Origin: Candidatus Anaerotignum merdipullorum | Lineage (GTDB): Bacteria; Bacillota; Clostridia; Lachnospirales; Anaerotignaceae | Length of the DNA stretch: 32,409 nt | Assembly: GCA_019115165.1 (NCBI GenBank) | Contig: DXEB01000006.1 | Coordinates: 1-32,409 of the forward strand | Reading direction: 5' to 3' | In this document: piece by piece, positions 7,179 through 16,776 of the stretch | Position numbering within the stretch: position 1 is the first letter of the stretch | Layout: each line of letters opens with the position of its first letter | The notes under the pieces: model-generated | Databases searched by the model: none | The model's input: the letters and a program-made list of their open reading frames with translations, nothing else | What the model was told of the DNA's origin: nothing | Made by a program: the position numbers and the translations under genes

Positions 7179-8213
7179 TTATTTTTGCATATATCTTCTG
7201 CGCAATTGCCCACACGCTGCATCAATATCGCTTCCCAGTCTTCTGCGGATTGTAGTCTCCACCCCGTCTTGCTGCAACAAGTGTGCAAAACGCTGTACCC
7301 GCTGATCTGAACTTTTGGTATACGCCCGTTCTTTGACAGGATTCATAGGAATCAAATTCACATGACAAAGTGTATGCCGCAGCCGTTTTGCCAGTTCTCT
7401 GGCACAATCATCGCTATCATTGATCCCCTGCATCATCGCATATTCATACGTAATACGCCGTTTGGTTTGCGCTGCATAATCCACACAAGCCTGCAGTAAT
7501 TCCTCCATGGGATTTGCCCGTGCCACCGGCATAATCTGCCGTCTGATCTCATCATTGGGTGCATGCAGGGAAACCGCCAGCGTAATCTGCAACTGCTCTT
7601 TCGCCAAACGATAGATCTGCGCAATCAGTCCGCAGGTAGACAATGTCATATGCCTTTGTCCCATATTCTGCCCATTTGCATCATTCAGCAAACGGATAAA
7701 ACGAAGAACTGCATCATAATTATCCAGCGGTTCTCCGCTTCCCATCAGCACTACCCCGGAAATCCGCTGTCCTAAATCTTTTTGAATGGTATATACCTGA
7801 GCTAACATTTCACCTGCTGTCAGACTCCGTTCCACACCATCCAGCGTCGAAGCACAAAACTGGCAGCCCATTCGACAGCCAGCCTGCGTCGAAACGCATA
7901 CCGTATTGCCATAATCATACTGCATCAAAACACTTTCGATCACGGAACCATTTTCCAGTGCGAACAAATACTTTCTGGTCCCATCCACACGAGATACTAG
8001 CTTTTCCACCATTTGCACACCGCCGATGGTTGCCTCTTCTTCTAGTTTCTCTCTCAGTTTTTGTGGAAGATTGGTCATCTTCGCAAAAGTATCTACTTGC
8101 TTTTGGTGCAGCCATTCAAACAACTGCTTCGCCCGAAATTTTGGTTCTCCCAGTGTATCAAAAAATACCTGCAGCTCCGCCAAATCCATGGATGCTACAT
8201 CTGTCTTTCCCAT
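7179..8213 (-). CDS. rlmN: Dual-specificity 23S rRNA A2503/tRNA A37 methyltransferase RlmN
   Basis: Radical SAM enzyme that places a methyl group on C2 of A2503 in 23S rRNA and, in some bacteria, A37 of tRNAs. The 344-aa length is typical. The iron-sulfur cluster motif is C113-x3-C117-x2-C120; the mechanistic C-terminal cysteine is C334 in AACGQLRRR. GSGEPLDNYD marks the SAM-binding region and the C-terminal RRRLGSDIDAACGQL segment is characteristic of RlmN rather than Cfr. The start lies three bases after the rsmB stop, and the prpC start follows 45 bases after its own stop, so all belong to one unit. Confidence 0.96.
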   Translation of the reverse strand: MGKTDVASMDLAELQVFFDTLGEPKFRAKQLFEWLHQKQVDTFAKMTNLPQKLREKLEEEATIGGVQMVEKLVSRVDGTRKYLFALENGSVIESVLMQYDYGNTVCVSTQAGCRMGCQFCASTLDGVERSLTAGEMLAQVYTIQKDLGQRISGVVLMGSGEPLDNYDAVLRFIRLLNDANGQNMGQRHMTLSTCGLIAQIYRLAKEQLQITLAVSLHAPNDEIRRQIMPVARANPMEELLQACVDYAAQTKRRITYEYAMMQGINDSDDCARELAKRLRHTLCHVNLIPMNPVKERAYTKSSDQRVQRFAHLLQQDGVETTIRRRLGSDIDAACGQLRRRYMQK

Positions 8214-8216
8214 GCC

Positions 8217-9563
8217 TTACATTCCTTTCTTGCGCAACCGCGCAATGAAAAATCCATCTGTATGATGGATATGCGGGAACAGCGTAATATATCCCGCCTC
8301 TCCTTGCGTCGACAATGACTGCGGCAGATATGTCCGCAAATCTTCTAACTGAAATTCCTTATGGTTCTGCAAAAACCACATGACATTTTTTTCGTTTTCT
8401 TTCCGGCTCAGTGTGCAAGTGCTGTATACCAGCACACCGCCGTCTTTGACATATTGCGCCGCCTGTATCAAAATATTGCGCTGTATCTTCCATAGGCTGT
8501 CAATTTCACTTCCATCTTTTTTCAGTCGAATATCCGGCTTTTTGCGCAACAATCCCAACCCAGAACAGGGCACATCGGCTAACACCTTGTCAAATCTGCC
8601 GATGCATGTGCGATCTTCCAGCGTAGCATCCCAAGGCTGCGCTTGTATGATAGAAATTCCCAGCCGCTCTGCTCCTTCCGCGATTCGCATCGTTTTCTGT
8701 ACATATAGATCCCGTGACACCAATGCTCCTTCATTCTTCATGCGCTCCGCCATGGTAAAGGATTTTCCGCCGGGAGCTGCACAAATATCCAAAATACATT
8801 CTCCCGGCTGTGGATCCAGAACTGCAACTGCAACCTGAGAACTTTCGTCCTGTACATGAAACCAACCATTCCGATATGCTTCCAGCCGCTGCAAGTCCGC
8901 CGTTTTGCTCAGATGCAACGCATTTTCTTCCCAGATACCTGATTTGACCGTCACACCTTCCGTCTGTAAGCTCTGCGTCAACGCAACAACATCTGTTCGC
9001 AGAACATTCACTCGTATGGTTACATCTGGTGCAACATTGTCGGCTGCGCATAATGCCTCTGTCTGTTCATAACCGTAATAAGCAATCCACATCTTCACTA
9101 ACCAAAGCGGATGAGAAAATACCACACTCAAATACTCCGCTGTTCCCTTTTGAGGCAGACAGATATCTTGTTTCCCTCTGGCAATGGCGCGCAAGACTCC
9201 ATTGACAAAGCCAGAAAGACTGCGATATCCACGCACACCTGCCAGCTTCACAGCTTCATTGCAAGCGGCGTTATCCGGCACATCCAGAAACAGCATTTGA
9301 TATACCGCTGTTCGCAGTACTGCCAAAAGCCATGGTTTGATTTTCTCTGTTTTGGTATGGGAAAATTGATTGATTACATAATCGATATAATAGTAATTGC
9401 GTAGGGTTCCATTGACAATTTCTGTCACAAATGCCCGATCCTGCGCCGGCATTGCACCGTTTTGGCGCAGTAGCTTGCGCAATGCCGTGTGGTTATACGC
9501 CCCTTCCGCTAAAATCTGCATCAATGCTTCTGCGGCGATTTCTCTGGGATTGATCTGTATCAT
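8217..9563 (-). CDS. rsmB: 16S rRNA (cytosine-967-C5)-methyltransferase RsmB
   Basis: Methylates C967 of 16S rRNA. The 448-aa protein has an N-terminal NusB-like helical domain (about 1-140) followed by a SAM-dependent methyltransferase domain with DICAAPGGKS (259-268) and the two m5C catalytic cysteines, C333 in ADVPCSGLG and C383 in YSTCTLS. The extreme C-terminus carries the FHTDGFF-like ending (HTDGFFIARL). It is the first gene of the rsmB-rlmN-prpC-prkC-rsgA-rpe-thiN unit; GGAAGG lies about 12 bases upstream of the ATG and a good promoter sits 47 bases before it. Confidence 0.95.
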   Translation of the reverse strand: MIQINPREIAAEALMQILAEGAYNHTALRKLLRQNGAMPAQDRAFVTEIVNGTLRNYYYIDYVINQFSHTKTEKIKPWLLAVLRTAVYQMLFLDVPDNAACNEAVKLAGVRGYRSLSGFVNGVLRAIARGKQDICLPQKGTAEYLSVVFSHPLWLVKMWIAYYGYEQTEALCAADNVAPDVTIRVNVLRTDVVALTQSLQTEGVTVKSGIWEENALHLSKTADLQRLEAYRNGWFHVQDESSQVAVAVLDPQPGECILDICAAPGGKSFTMAERMKNEGALVSRDLYVQKTMRIAEGAERLGISIIQAQPWDATLEDRTCIGRFDKVLADVPCSGLGLLRKKPDIRLKKDGSEIDSLWKIQRNILIQAAQYVKDGGVLVYSTCTLSRKENEKNVMWFLQNHKEFQLEDLRTYLPQSLSTQGEAGYITLFPHIHHTDGFFIARLRKKGM

Positions 9564-9609
9564 AAGAGATGATTTCCTTCCATGTTTTCCATTTCTTTAT
9601 CAAAATATT

Positions 9610-9638
9610 ATTATACGTGATTTTCACTGATTCATCAA
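9610..9638 (-). promoter_or_regulatory. Sigma-A promoter of the rsmB-to-thiN unit
   Basis: On the minus strand TTGATG (9638-9633), a 17-base spacer and a perfect TATAAT (9615-9610). It lies between the yugP terminator and rsmB. Confidence 0.8.
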
Positions 9639-9715
9639 TATTTTTCGCCATTTTTCACGCTTCTCCCACAAAATTTGCATTCTGTGTATCATCTGTTCGG
9701 AATATTATGACAGAT

Positions 9716-9763
9716 AAAAAAATGGCAAAATGGATAAAACCTCCTCGACTTTACCCATTTTGC
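9716..9763 (-). terminator. Terminator after the yugP-like gene
   Basis: Read on the minus strand, GCAAAATGGGTAAA pairs with TTTATCCATTTTGC (one G-T wobble), followed by ATTTTTTT. It separates the fmt-yugP unit from rsmB. Confidence 0.85.
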
Positions 9764-9780
9764 TCTTATTTAGCCTTCTA

Positions 9781-10461
9781 TTATTCTCTTCGATTGCCAA
9801 AAATGGCCAACAAACGCAGCAATTCCAAAATCGCTACTGCAGCCGCAGCCACATATGTCATCGCCGCAGCAGACAATACCTTTCTGGCTCCGCCAATTTC
9901 ATCCCCATCCAAAAAATACTGGTCTTCCAGCAAGCGTAATGCCCTGGAGGAAGCATTGAATTCTACAGGCAGTGTTACAATCGTAAACAGCACTGCCAAA
10001 GCATAAAACAAAATACCCAGCATGATGAATGTATTGCTGGAACCGCCGCCAAAAAGCAACCCAATCAAAATCAACGGCCATGCTAGTGTGGAACCCAAAT
10101 TAGACAGTGGTACCAAAGTACTGCGTAATACTAAAAAAACATATCCCGTATCATGCTGTATGGCATGCCCCGTTTCATGCGCTGCGATCCCTAACGCCGC
10201 AACGCTTCTGCCATCATATACACCAGAAGATAAACGCAGTGTTTTGGTTCTGGGGTCATAGTGGTCCGTCAAGTGTCCGGCGACCCGCTCCACTCTCACA
10301 TCTGTAATGCCAGCGTTCAGCAACATCTGTGTAGCCACCTGTTCTCCAGTAAAACCACGTTTATTGGGCACTTTCGAATATTTTTTATAGGTAGAAGACA
10401 CCTTCGCCTGTGCCACACCAGCAAAAATCATCGCAATAATGAGCCATATAATGTAATCCAT
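9781..10461 (-). CDS. Zinc-dependent membrane metallopeptidase, YugP family
   Basis: 226-aa membrane protein of the neutral zinc metallopeptidase family typified by Bacillus YugP. One N-terminal membrane helix (about 3-18), the zincin motif HETGHAIQ with H95, E96 and H99, then three further hydrophobic segments (about 107-125, 128-160 and 200-220); EFNASSRAL around 170 probably carries the third ligand and is typical of the family. Substrates are unknown. AGGAGG lies 6 bases before the ATG. The position between fmt and rsmB is common in Clostridia. It ends its unit at a strong terminator. Confidence 0.9.
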   Translation of the reverse strand: MDYIIWLIIAMIFAGVAQAKVSSTYKKYSKVPNKRGFTGEQVATQMLLNAGITDVRVERVAGHLTDHYDPRTKTLRLSSGVYDGRSVAALGIAAHETGHAIQHDTGYVFLVLRSTLVPLSNLGSTLAWPLILIGLLFGGGSSNTFIMLGILFYALAVLFTIVTLPVEFNASSRALRLLEDQYFLDGDEIGGARKVLSAAAMTYVAAAAVAILELLRLLAIFGNRRE

Positions 10462-10493
10462 ATAATTCCTCCTTTTTCTCCAATAAGAAATTC

Positions 10494-11423
10494 TTACTGT
10501 AAAAGGACGCCTGTTTTGATTTCATGTCCGCGCAGATATGCATCCGCCGTCATTCTCTTTCCACCCTTCGCCTGCAATTCCGTAATCAGCAGGCAGCAAT
10601 CCTTGCAGGCGACCGCAAAACCTTTTTTCGTCACAGACACAATCATACCGCAGTCATCGCCTTCTGTCGGCATTTCCAATCTTTCAGCCGAAAAAATCTT
10701 CAACGTTTCCCCTTCATAAACGGTATATGCCGCTGGCGCCGGGTTTAGTCCGCGAATCAGATTTTGAATATCCTGCCCCGAATGGTTCCAATCAATGTGT
10801 CCGGTTTCTCTGGTAATCATTGGTGCATAAGTTGCCGCATCATGATCCTGAGGAATGCGCTTCAAGGTGCCTGCTTCCAACGCGTCCAATGTATCCAACA
10901 ACAGCTGTGCCCCAACTTCCGCCATTTTATCATGTACTTGTGCAAAGGTATCTTGCGGCAATATCCTCACTTCTTTCTTTAGCAGCATATCCCCGCTGTC
11001 CAGCCCTTTCGCCATATACATCGTGGTAATGCCCGTCACCGTTTCACCATTGATGATTGCCCACTGCATCGGTGCTGCACCGCGATATTTTGGCAATAGA
11101 GAACCATGTACATTAATGCAGCCATATTTTGGCAGCTCCAAAATCGGTTCTGTCAAAATTTGCCCAAATGCCGTTACAGCGATCAAATCTGGCTGGTATT
11201 TCCGCAGTTCTTCTATAACCTGCGCCTCTTTTACCTTTTCCGGCTGCAAAACTGGTATTCCATGTGCCATCGCACAAGCTTTTATCGGTGTTGGCATCAT
11301 TTTCTTCCCTCTGCCTTTTGGTTTATCTGGCTGTGTCACCACCAGCACCACTTCATGCTTTTGCAGCAGCGCTTCTAAAGATGGTACCGCAAATTCCGGT
11401 GTTCCCATAAATATCACTCGCAT
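10494..11423 (-). CDS. fmt: Methionyl-tRNA formyltransferase
   Basis: Transfers a formyl group from 10-formyl-tetrahydrofolate to initiator Met-tRNA. The 309-aa length is typical. The catalytic set is N104 and H106 in NVHGSLLPKYRG and D142 in GLDSGD; the N-terminal MRVIFMGTPEFAVPSL is diagnostic, and the loop rich in Lys/Arg/Gly (KPKGRGKK, about 34-41) contacts the tRNA. AAGGAG lies 8 bases before the ATG. It follows def by 12 bases, the near-universal def-fmt pair that adds and removes the formyl group. Confidence 0.97.
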   Translation of the reverse strand: MRVIFMGTPEFAVPSLEALLQKHEVVLVVTQPDKPKGRGKKMMPTPIKACAMAHGIPVLQPEKVKEAQVIEELRKYQPDLIAVTAFGQILTEPILELPKYGCINVHGSLLPKYRGAAPMQWAIINGETVTGITTMYMAKGLDSGDMLLKKEVRILPQDTFAQVHDKMAEVGAQLLLDTLDALEAGTLKRIPQDHDAATYAPMITRETGHIDWNHSGQDIQNLIRGLNPAPAAYTVYEGETLKIFSAERLEMPTEGDDCGMIVSVTKKGFAVACKDCCLLITELQAKGGKRMTADAYLRGHEIKTGVLLQ

Positions 11424-11435
11424 GGTTTCGTCTCC

Positions 11436-11894
11436 TTATTCTTCCTCTTCTTCCTCTGGCAGCGCCTTGTCAATATACAGCACCCCGTCCAAATGATCCA
11501 GCTCATGACACAGTGCCACTGCCATCAATTCTTCGCCTTCTACAACAATGGGGACTCCGTTTCGATCCAGCGCCTCCACTTTCACATATGCCGGGCGTTC
11601 CACCCGCGCGCTTGTCCCGGGTACACTCAAACAGCCTTCATAATCAATTTGCAAGCCCTTTGTCTCTACAATCACCGGATTGATTAACTCTACCAATCCT
11701 TCTCCGATGTCTATCACAACAATTCTTTTTAATATTCCCACCTGCGGCGCCGCCAATCCTACACCGTTTGCATCATACATCGTTTCCGCCATATCTTCTA
11801 ACAGTGTAAGTGTATTAGCTGTAATTTCCTTTACCGGTTTACAGGTTTTGCGCAGCACTTCATCCGTGCTTAATCGTATTTGTCTTTTCGCCAT
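11436..11894 (-). CDS. def: Peptide deformylase
   Basis: Removes the formyl group from nascent proteins. From the ATG at 11894 (AGGAGG 6-9 bases upstream; upstream in-frame residues are basic and foreign to the family) the protein has 152 aa with all three PDF motifs: GVGLAAPQ (44-51), EGCLS (86-90, metal ligand C88) and HELDH (130-134). The metal is normally Fe(II). It ends in a run of Glu residues (147-152), an acidic tail seen in several clostridial deformylases. It heads the def-fmt-yugP group; a possible promoter overlaps the end of priA. Confidence 0.96.
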   Translation of the reverse strand: MAKRQIRLSTDEVLRKTCKPVKEITANTLTLLEDMAETMYDANGVGLAAPQVGILKRIVVIDIGEGLVELINPVIVETKGLQIDYEGCLSVPGTSARVERPAYVKVEALDRNGVPIVVEGEELMAVALCHELDHLDGVLYIDKALPEEEEEE

Positions 11895-11978
11895 ATTTCT
11901 CCTCCTAAAGCGACGCTTTTTTGATCGTTTTCCTGTCAATCAGTTTAACCGATCTTCCTTTCTGTATTTCAATGATAT

Positions 11979-12007
11979 ATTCTATCACAATCCCCTCTGC
12001 TATACAA
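11979..12007 (-). promoter_or_regulatory. Possible sigma-A promoter for def-fmt-yugP
   Basis: On the minus strand TTGTAT (12007-12002), a 17-base spacer and TAGAAT (11984-11979). The -35 overlaps the priA stop codon. The spacing is ideal but the -35 is only partly consensus; read-through from priA is also possible because no terminator is visible between them. Confidence 0.45.
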
Positions 12008-14447
12008 GATTTTGCGGATTGAAAGCCAAATGAAACTGTATCTTTCGTCCTGAATCTTTCTGAACCTTATCCACTGCATACAGCACAAAGCGTTTCAGCC
12101 TTTCTTCGTCCTTTCCTTTCACAAACAGCCGCCATCGATATTCTCCCCGGAACTTCGGCAGTGCAGCAGGCGACGGTCCCAATACACTGCATCCTGCACG
12201 CTGCTGATAATACTGTAACACTCTGCCTAACCGTTGTGCCGTCCGGATCACCTCTTCTTCTTGCTCTCCCGTCAGCAACACAGAAAAAATATTCGTAAAC
12301 GGCGGATAATCCATCGCTTGCCGCAAAAGAATTTCTTCTTCATAAAATCCATGGTAGTCCTGTTCTGCTGCCATCCGAATCGCATGGTTTTCCGGCTGAT
12401 ATGTCTGAATGAATACCCTGCCGGGCAATGCGCCTCTTCCTGCTCTGCCTGCTGCTTGGGTAATCAATTGAAAGCAGTTCTCCGCTGCAGTATAACTTCC
12501 CGCATGCAAAGAGATATCTGCCGCCATAATTCCTACCAAGGTTACATTCGGAAAATCATGCCCTTTGGCAATCATCTGCGTTCCAACTAGGATGTCTGCA
12601 TTCCCCTTAGAAAACCGTTCCAAAATTCGTGCATGACTGTTTTTCTCAGTTGTGGTATCCCAATCCATCCGCAGCACTCGCGCCTTGGGAAACAACTTCT
12701 TGGTTTCTTCTTCTATTTTTTGAGTACCCGTACCGAAAAAACGAATATATCTGGAACCGCAGGAAGGGCATACTTGCGGCACCGGTGCCTGTCTGCCGCA
12801 GTAATGACAAATCATCGCCGCTTCCCTTGCATGATACGTATAAGAAATATTGCAGTCCGGACAGAGCAGTGCCATTCCGCATGCTCGGCAGGAGACAAAT
12901 GTAGCATACCCTCTGCGATTCAAAAATAACATTGTCTGTTGCCCATTTTCCAAGTTCTCAGCTACCGCCGCTTGCAGTTCTCTGCTGAAAGCAGATCGAT
13001 TCCCTTCTTCCAATTCCCTGCGCATATCCACTACCTGCATATGCGGCAGCCGGCTGCCGTTTGTCCGCTCTTTCAATTCCAACAGCAAATATTCTCCCTG
13101 CAATGCTCGATGATAACTGACCAGATCCGGTGTCGCGCTTCCCATGATCAGCATTGCTCCTGTGAGTTCCGCCAGCTTTTTTGCAACTTCACGTGTGTGA
13201 TATTTGGGTGTACTGTCAGAATCATAACTGCTCTCATGGGATTCATCCATCACAATCAGACCAATTTTAGAAAATGGTGCAAATAACGCCGAACGCGGCC
13301 CAAGCATAATGGAAATTTCTCCGTCTCTGGCTTTTTTCCACTGATCCAAACGCTCTCCTACCGACAGACGGCTGTGCGTTACAGAAACTTGTCTGCCAAA
13401 ACGAGAAATCAATCGCTGCATAATCTGCGGCGTCAACGAAATTTCCGGCACCAGTACAATCGCCTGCTTTCCTTGATGCAGCACATCCTGAATTAACTGC
13501 ATATAAATCTCCGTTTTCCCGCTTCCAGTTACTCCGTGCAGCAATACCGGTCGTTTTTCTTCTTTCTGCAGTTCCTCTCGTAGCATTTTCAGCACTTTCG
13601 CCTGTGGTACAGTAGGTAAAAACGGCATTGTCGGCATAAAATCTTCCACACGGAACACATCCCGCTTCCTTTCCTGTCTAGTCTGCTGCACAACGCCCTT
13701 TTTCAGCAACGTTTGAATGGGTGAATCAGAAACGGCGGCCGCCTCCCGCAATTCTTCCCATGTCAGTGTCCCTTCCGCTTCCAATACTTCCAACACACGG
13801 CACTGTCCTGCCAGACGACTCGTGCACCGCGCTTTTTCCCATACTTCTTCCAGACATTGCCTGTCCTGCGTCAATGCAAGCAGACGCTGTTCCTTTCGAT
13901 AGGTACTTTTCTGGATTTCTTGCCGCAGGAATAACAATCCTTTTTCTTGCAGTGTTTTCAGCAAATACTGTGTCCTAACACCCCATTGTCGTTCCAGTTC
14001 TGCGCAGGACATACTGCCGCCATGCTCCTGTAATTCGTTCCAAAAGCGTTCTTCCTCTTCCGTTACCACTTCCTCCTCTTTTGTCAGCGCCTGTGCATAC
14101 CAAACGCTTTTGGTTCGGATTCCCGGCGGCATCATCGCCTGCAAGCATTGGCTTAGTGTGCAAAAATACGTCTGTTTCATCCACTCTGCCAACGCCAGTG
14201 TCGTTGGTGTAAAAACCGGCTTGCCATCATCCAACACTTCCCATACCTCTTTGATTTTGTTCTGCGGCACATCTGTGTGTTCTGATATGCCAATCACATA
14301 CCCTTCTTTCTTTGTATTCCGTCTGCCAAACGGCACCAGTACCCGCAGTCCAACACAAATCGTCTGCGTGAATGCTGCCGGCACACGATAATCAAATACA
14401 TGATCTACTTGGGGATGTTTGGAATCCACAATGACCTGTACGAACAT
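12000..14447 (-). CDS. priA: Primosomal replication-restart helicase PriA
   Basis: A 3'-to-5' superfamily 2 helicase that reloads the replisome at stalled forks. The 815-aa protein has an N-terminal DNA-binding domain (FDYRVP at about 18-23), Walker A GVTGSGKT (305-312), a DESH box in place of the usual DEEH, and a cysteine-rich zinc region with four CxxC pairs (CRACG, CPDC, CHYC, CPSCG) followed by GTGTQKIEEE. The C-terminal motifs GTQMIAKGHDFPNV and QAAGRAGRG are intact. A GGGAGGGAG site precedes the ATG. It ends in TAG. The coaBC gene that often separates rpoZ and priA in Firmicutes is absent here. Confidence 0.97.
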   Translation of the reverse strand: MFVQVIVDSKHPQVDHVFDYRVPAAFTQTICVGLRVLVPFGRRNTKKEGYVIGISEHTDVPQNKIKEVWEVLDDGKPVFTPTTLALAEWMKQTYFCTLSQCLQAMMPPGIRTKSVWYAQALTKEEEVVTEEEERFWNELQEHGGSMSCAELERQWGVRTQYLLKTLQEKGLLFLRQEIQKSTYRKEQRLLALTQDRQCLEEVWEKARCTSRLAGQCRVLEVLEAEGTLTWEELREAAAVSDSPIQTLLKKGVVQQTRQERKRDVFRVEDFMPTMPFLPTVPQAKVLKMLREELQKEEKRPVLLHGVTGSGKTEIYMQLIQDVLHQGKQAIVLVPEISLTPQIMQRLISRFGRQVSVTHSRLSVGERLDQWKKARDGEISIMLGPRSALFAPFSKIGLIVMDESHESSYDSDSTPKYHTREVAKKLAELTGAMLIMGSATPDLVSYHRALQGEYLLLELKERTNGSRLPHMQVVDMRRELEEGNRSAFSRELQAAVAENLENGQQTMLFLNRRGYATFVSCRACGMALLCPDCNISYTYHAREAAMICHYCGRQAPVPQVCPSCGSRYIRFFGTGTQKIEEETKKLFPKARVLRMDWDTTTEKNSHARILERFSKGNADILVGTQMIAKGHDFPNVTLVGIMAADISLHAGSYTAAENCFQLITQAAGRAGRGALPGRVFIQTYQPENHAIRMAAEQDYHGFYEEEILLRQAMDYPPFTNIFSVLLTGEQEEEVIRTAQRLGRVLQYYQQRAGCSVLGPSPAALPKFRGEYRWRLFVKGKDEERLKRFVLYAVDKVQKDSGRKIQFHLAFNPQNLV

Positions 14448-14522
14448 CTTCTCCCTCCCTTCTCTTCAGAGATATGGAACAAAAAACATATTCCTCTCTT
14501 CCATCCGAGTTCTTTGCATAAG

Positions 14523-14568
14523 AAAAACAGCAATCAAGAATCCCCTGCTTGGCGGACTCCCGATTGCT
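14523..14568 (-). terminator. Terminator between rpoZ and priA
   Basis: On the minus strand AGCAATC pairs with GATTGCT with an inner GAGTCC/GGATTC stem, followed by GTTTTTCTT. It lies in the 204-base gap after rpoZ and closes the yicC-remA-gmk-rpoZ unit. I could not see a convincing promoter for priA in the remaining 75 bases. Confidence 0.75.
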
Positions 14569-14651
14569 TTTACTCTTTGTCTTTCTCACAGGCAGATCCT
14601 CGTCCATTTTGCTCAAATCACTTTGAAAGCTCTGCTTGTATCTCGCGTTTG

Positions 14652-14936
14652 TTATTCCGCTTCCTGTGTTTCCTCTGTTTCTGTGATTTCTTCTGTCTCT
14701 GCGTTTTCCGCCGGACGCCCCTGATGCACGCTGATTTTCCCCTGATACAACTCATTGATGGCAATCGACACCGGCTTATCTACTTTGGTATCGCTGACCA
14801 ACGGTTCCGCATGATCTACCAACTGTCTGGCGCGTTTTGCCGCCGCAATCACAATAGTATAACGACTGCCTAGTGTAATATCATCCGTATTTTGAGAAAT
14901 CACATCCAATAAATCCGTATAAGAAGGTCTTAACAT
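14652..14936 (-). CDS. rpoZ: RNA polymerase omega subunit
   Basis: Small subunit that helps beta-prime fold and assemble. From the ATG at 14936 ([10 protein letters not shown]) the protein has 94 aa. The conserved core runs RYTIVIAAAKRARQL (about 26-40) with KPVSIAINEL (53-62), after which an acidic Glu/Thr-rich tail (about 75-94) extends beyond the usual end. The start overlaps the gmk stop by seven bases and AAGGAGAG lies 9 bases upstream inside gmk. Reading further upstream would add 17 residues encoded within gmk and unlike the family, so that start was rejected. Confidence 0.93.
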   Translation of the reverse strand: MLRPSYTDLLDVISQNTDDITLGSRYTIVIAAAKRARQLVDHAEPLVSDTKVDKPVSIAINELYQGKISVHQGRPAENAETEEITETEETQEAE

Positions 14937-15547
14937 ATTCCAATCTCTCCTTTGAAAATTTTCTGAATTTCTTTGTTTCTGCTGCACCGCATGCTTTCCG
15001 CATGCACAATATCTAAAATATCCTGCGTTGCCTGCGCAACCGTATCATTGATTACCACATAATCATAATTCTGCACGTACTCCATCTCTTCCAGCGCGCG
15101 ATGTATTCTGCGATTGATTGTCTCTTTATCTTCCGTCCCACGATTGGTCAGACGCCTGCCTAGTTCTTCCAAATTGGGCGGCACCAGAAAAATCAGCACG
15201 CCCTCCGGATATAAATTTTTCACTTGCAGCGCGCCTTGTACTTCAATTTCCAAAATCACGTTCTGCCCTTTTTGCAACTGTTCTGTCACATAGGCACGTG
15301 GCGTTCCGTAACAATTGCCGCAGAATTCCGCCCATTCCAACAACTCCTGATTGGCGATCATTTTTTCAAATGCCTCTTTGGTACGAAAAAAATAATGTAC
15401 GCCATCCTGTTCATATTCTCTGGGTGCCCGTGTTGTCGCAGAAATAGACAGCGAAAAATTTTCTTTTTGTTTCAACTGATCTACAATGGTCCCTTTTCCA
15501 GAACCAGATGGTCCGGAAATGATTAGCAACAAGCCCTGTTTTTTCAT
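14930..15547 (-). CDS. gmk: Guanylate kinase
   Basis: Phosphorylates GMP to GDP with ATP. The 205-aa protein has P-loop GPSGSGKGT (12-20), the [20 protein letters not shown]-binding region (about 37-53) and EIEVQGA (about 100-106). The start ATG overlaps the remA stop as ATGA, with GGGGAGTGGAGC supplying the ribosome-binding site. The rpoZ start lies inside its last codons. The chain of overlaps remA-gmk-rpoZ points to coupled translation. Confidence 0.97.
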   Translation of the reverse strand: MKKQGLLLIISGPSGSGKGTIVDQLKQKENFSLSISATTRAPREYEQDGVHYFFRTKEAFEKMIANQELLEWAEFCGNCYGTPRAYVTEQLQKGQNVILEIEVQGALQVKNLYPEGVLIFLVPPNLEELGRRLTNRGTEDKETINRRIHRALEEMEYVQNYDYVVINDTVAQATQDILDIVHAESMRCSRNKEIQKIFKGEIGIC

Positions 15548-15807
15548 GCTCCACTCCCCTTTTGTTCTGCCGCAAGACGTCCACCGATGGTTTCCGGCAT
15601 ATTGGGAGAAAGCACCACATGTCCGTTATCCATCACAATCACGCATCTTGTTTTTCTGCCATAGGTTGCGTCAATCAAATTCCCTTTTTCCTTTGCCTCT
15701 TGCACAACGCGTTTGATGGGCGCCGAATCCGGGCTGATGATAGCAATCACGCGATTTGCAGAAACCACGTTTCCATAACCGATATTTAAGAATTGAATTC
15801 GTTCCAT
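15544..15807 (-). CDS. remA: RemA/DUF370-family regulator
   Basis: Small DNA-binding regulator; in Bacillus subtilis RemA forms rings and activates biofilm-matrix and osmoprotection genes. From the ATG at 15807 ([13 protein letters not shown]) the protein has 87 aa, the usual length, with the characteristic PDSAPIKR (about 27-34) and DATYGRKTR (about 46-54) segments and NGHVVLSP. The longer frame starting inside yicC was rejected because the added residues are not conserved in the family and TGGAG lies about 7 bases before the chosen ATG. It starts four bases after the yicC stop. Confidence 0.93.
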   Translation of the reverse strand: MERIQFLNIGYGNVVSANRVIAIISPDSAPIKRVVQEAKEKGNLIDATYGRKTRCVIVMDNGHVVLSPNMPETIGGRLAAEQKGSGA

Positions 15808-15811
15808 AGGA

Positions 15812-16699
15812 TCACTCCAGATTCTGAATCTGCTCTCTAATTTTTTCAATCTCACTTTTGAGTTCAATGGTTGCTTTTACAATCCGGATATCATTGGCTT
15901 TCGATGCAATGGTATTGGATTCCCGGTTCATCTCCTGCACCAAAAAATCCAGTTTTCTACCTACTTGACCGCCCTTCTCCAGGATTTCTTTCAGCTGCGC
16001 CAGATGACTCTCCAATCTGGTTATTTCCTCGTCTACGCAGCCTTTATCCGCAAAAATTGCCACTTCCATCGCAACGCGTTGTGGATCCACATCCACACTC
16101 CCTAGCAATTCCTTTAGACGGTTGTGCAGCTTTTCTTGATATTCTACCACTACCAACGGCGCATAGGCTTTCACTTCTTCCACCAATTCTCGAATCCGCT
16201 CACCTTTTTGCAAGATATCCCGCTTCAGATTTTCGCCTTCCATCCCGCGCATCGCAACAAAACGTTCCACCGCCTCTTCCAGCGCGGGCAACAGCGCTGC
16301 CCAGATCACGTCTTCCTCTTTCTGTGCTTTTTCCACAGTAATCACGTCTGGAAACTTTGCCGTCAAAGACAGCAGGTCCGCACCATTGACCCCCAGCAGA
16401 TTTTCCATCTCCCGCAGCTTTTGCGCATATGCCTGCGCCAATCCTGCATTCAGCTTTACTTCCACATCGTCTGCAGAAAAGCTCTCAAAACTGATGTACA
16501 CATCTGTTTTTCCACGAAACACTTCCTGCATTACGCGCTTTTTCACCTTATCCTCCAAACCTGTCAACGAACGAGGGAGTTTAATCGTCATATCGTTATA
16601 CCGGTGATTGACGGATTTCATTTCCACCACAAACTTTCTGTCATCCGCGATATGTTCTCCTCTTCCATACCCTGTCATACTTCTCACATTCGCGCTCAT
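15812..16699 (-). CDS. yicC: YicC/YloC-family endoribonuclease
   Basis: A conserved 295-aa protein of the YicC/YloC family, which recent work describes as hexameric endoribonucleases. Diagnostic features are the N-terminal SMTGYGRGE (7-15) and the [11 protein letters not shown] segment (about 26-36), and the C-terminal DUF1732 region ending [18 protein letters not shown], with [11 protein letters not shown]-type helices at the end. The ATG at 16699 was chosen because GAAAGGA lies about 6 bases upstream and [12 protein letters not shown] fits the family; two earlier in-frame ATGs have no site. It opens the yicC-remA-gmk-rpoZ unit behind a good promoter. Confidence 0.93.
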   Translation of the reverse strand: MSANVRSMTGYGRGEHIADDRKFVVEMKSVNHRYNDMTIKLPRSLTGLEDKVKKRVMQEVFRGKTDVYISFESFSADDVEVKLNAGLAQAYAQKLREMENLLGVNGADLLSLTAKFPDVITVEKAQKEEDVIWAALLPALEEAVERFVAMRGMEGENLKRDILQKGERIRELVEEVKAYAPLVVVEYQEKLHNRLKELLGSVDVDPQRVAMEVAIFADKGCVDEEITRLESHLAQLKEILEKGGQVGRKLDFLVQEMNRESNTIASKANDIRIVKATIELKSEIEKIREQIQNLE

Positions 16700-16747
16700 G
16701 TCTGTTCCTTTCTCCATTCCATTCAGCATTTCATTATGAACGGTATC

Positions 16748-16776
16748 ATTATACCCATTTCCCTCTCTATACGCAA
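16748..16776 (-). promoter_or_regulatory. Sigma-A promoter of yicC-remA-gmk-rpoZ
   Basis: On the minus strand TTGCGT (16776-16771), a 17-base spacer and a perfect TATAAT (16753-16748), 49 bases before the yicC start. Confidence 0.8.
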
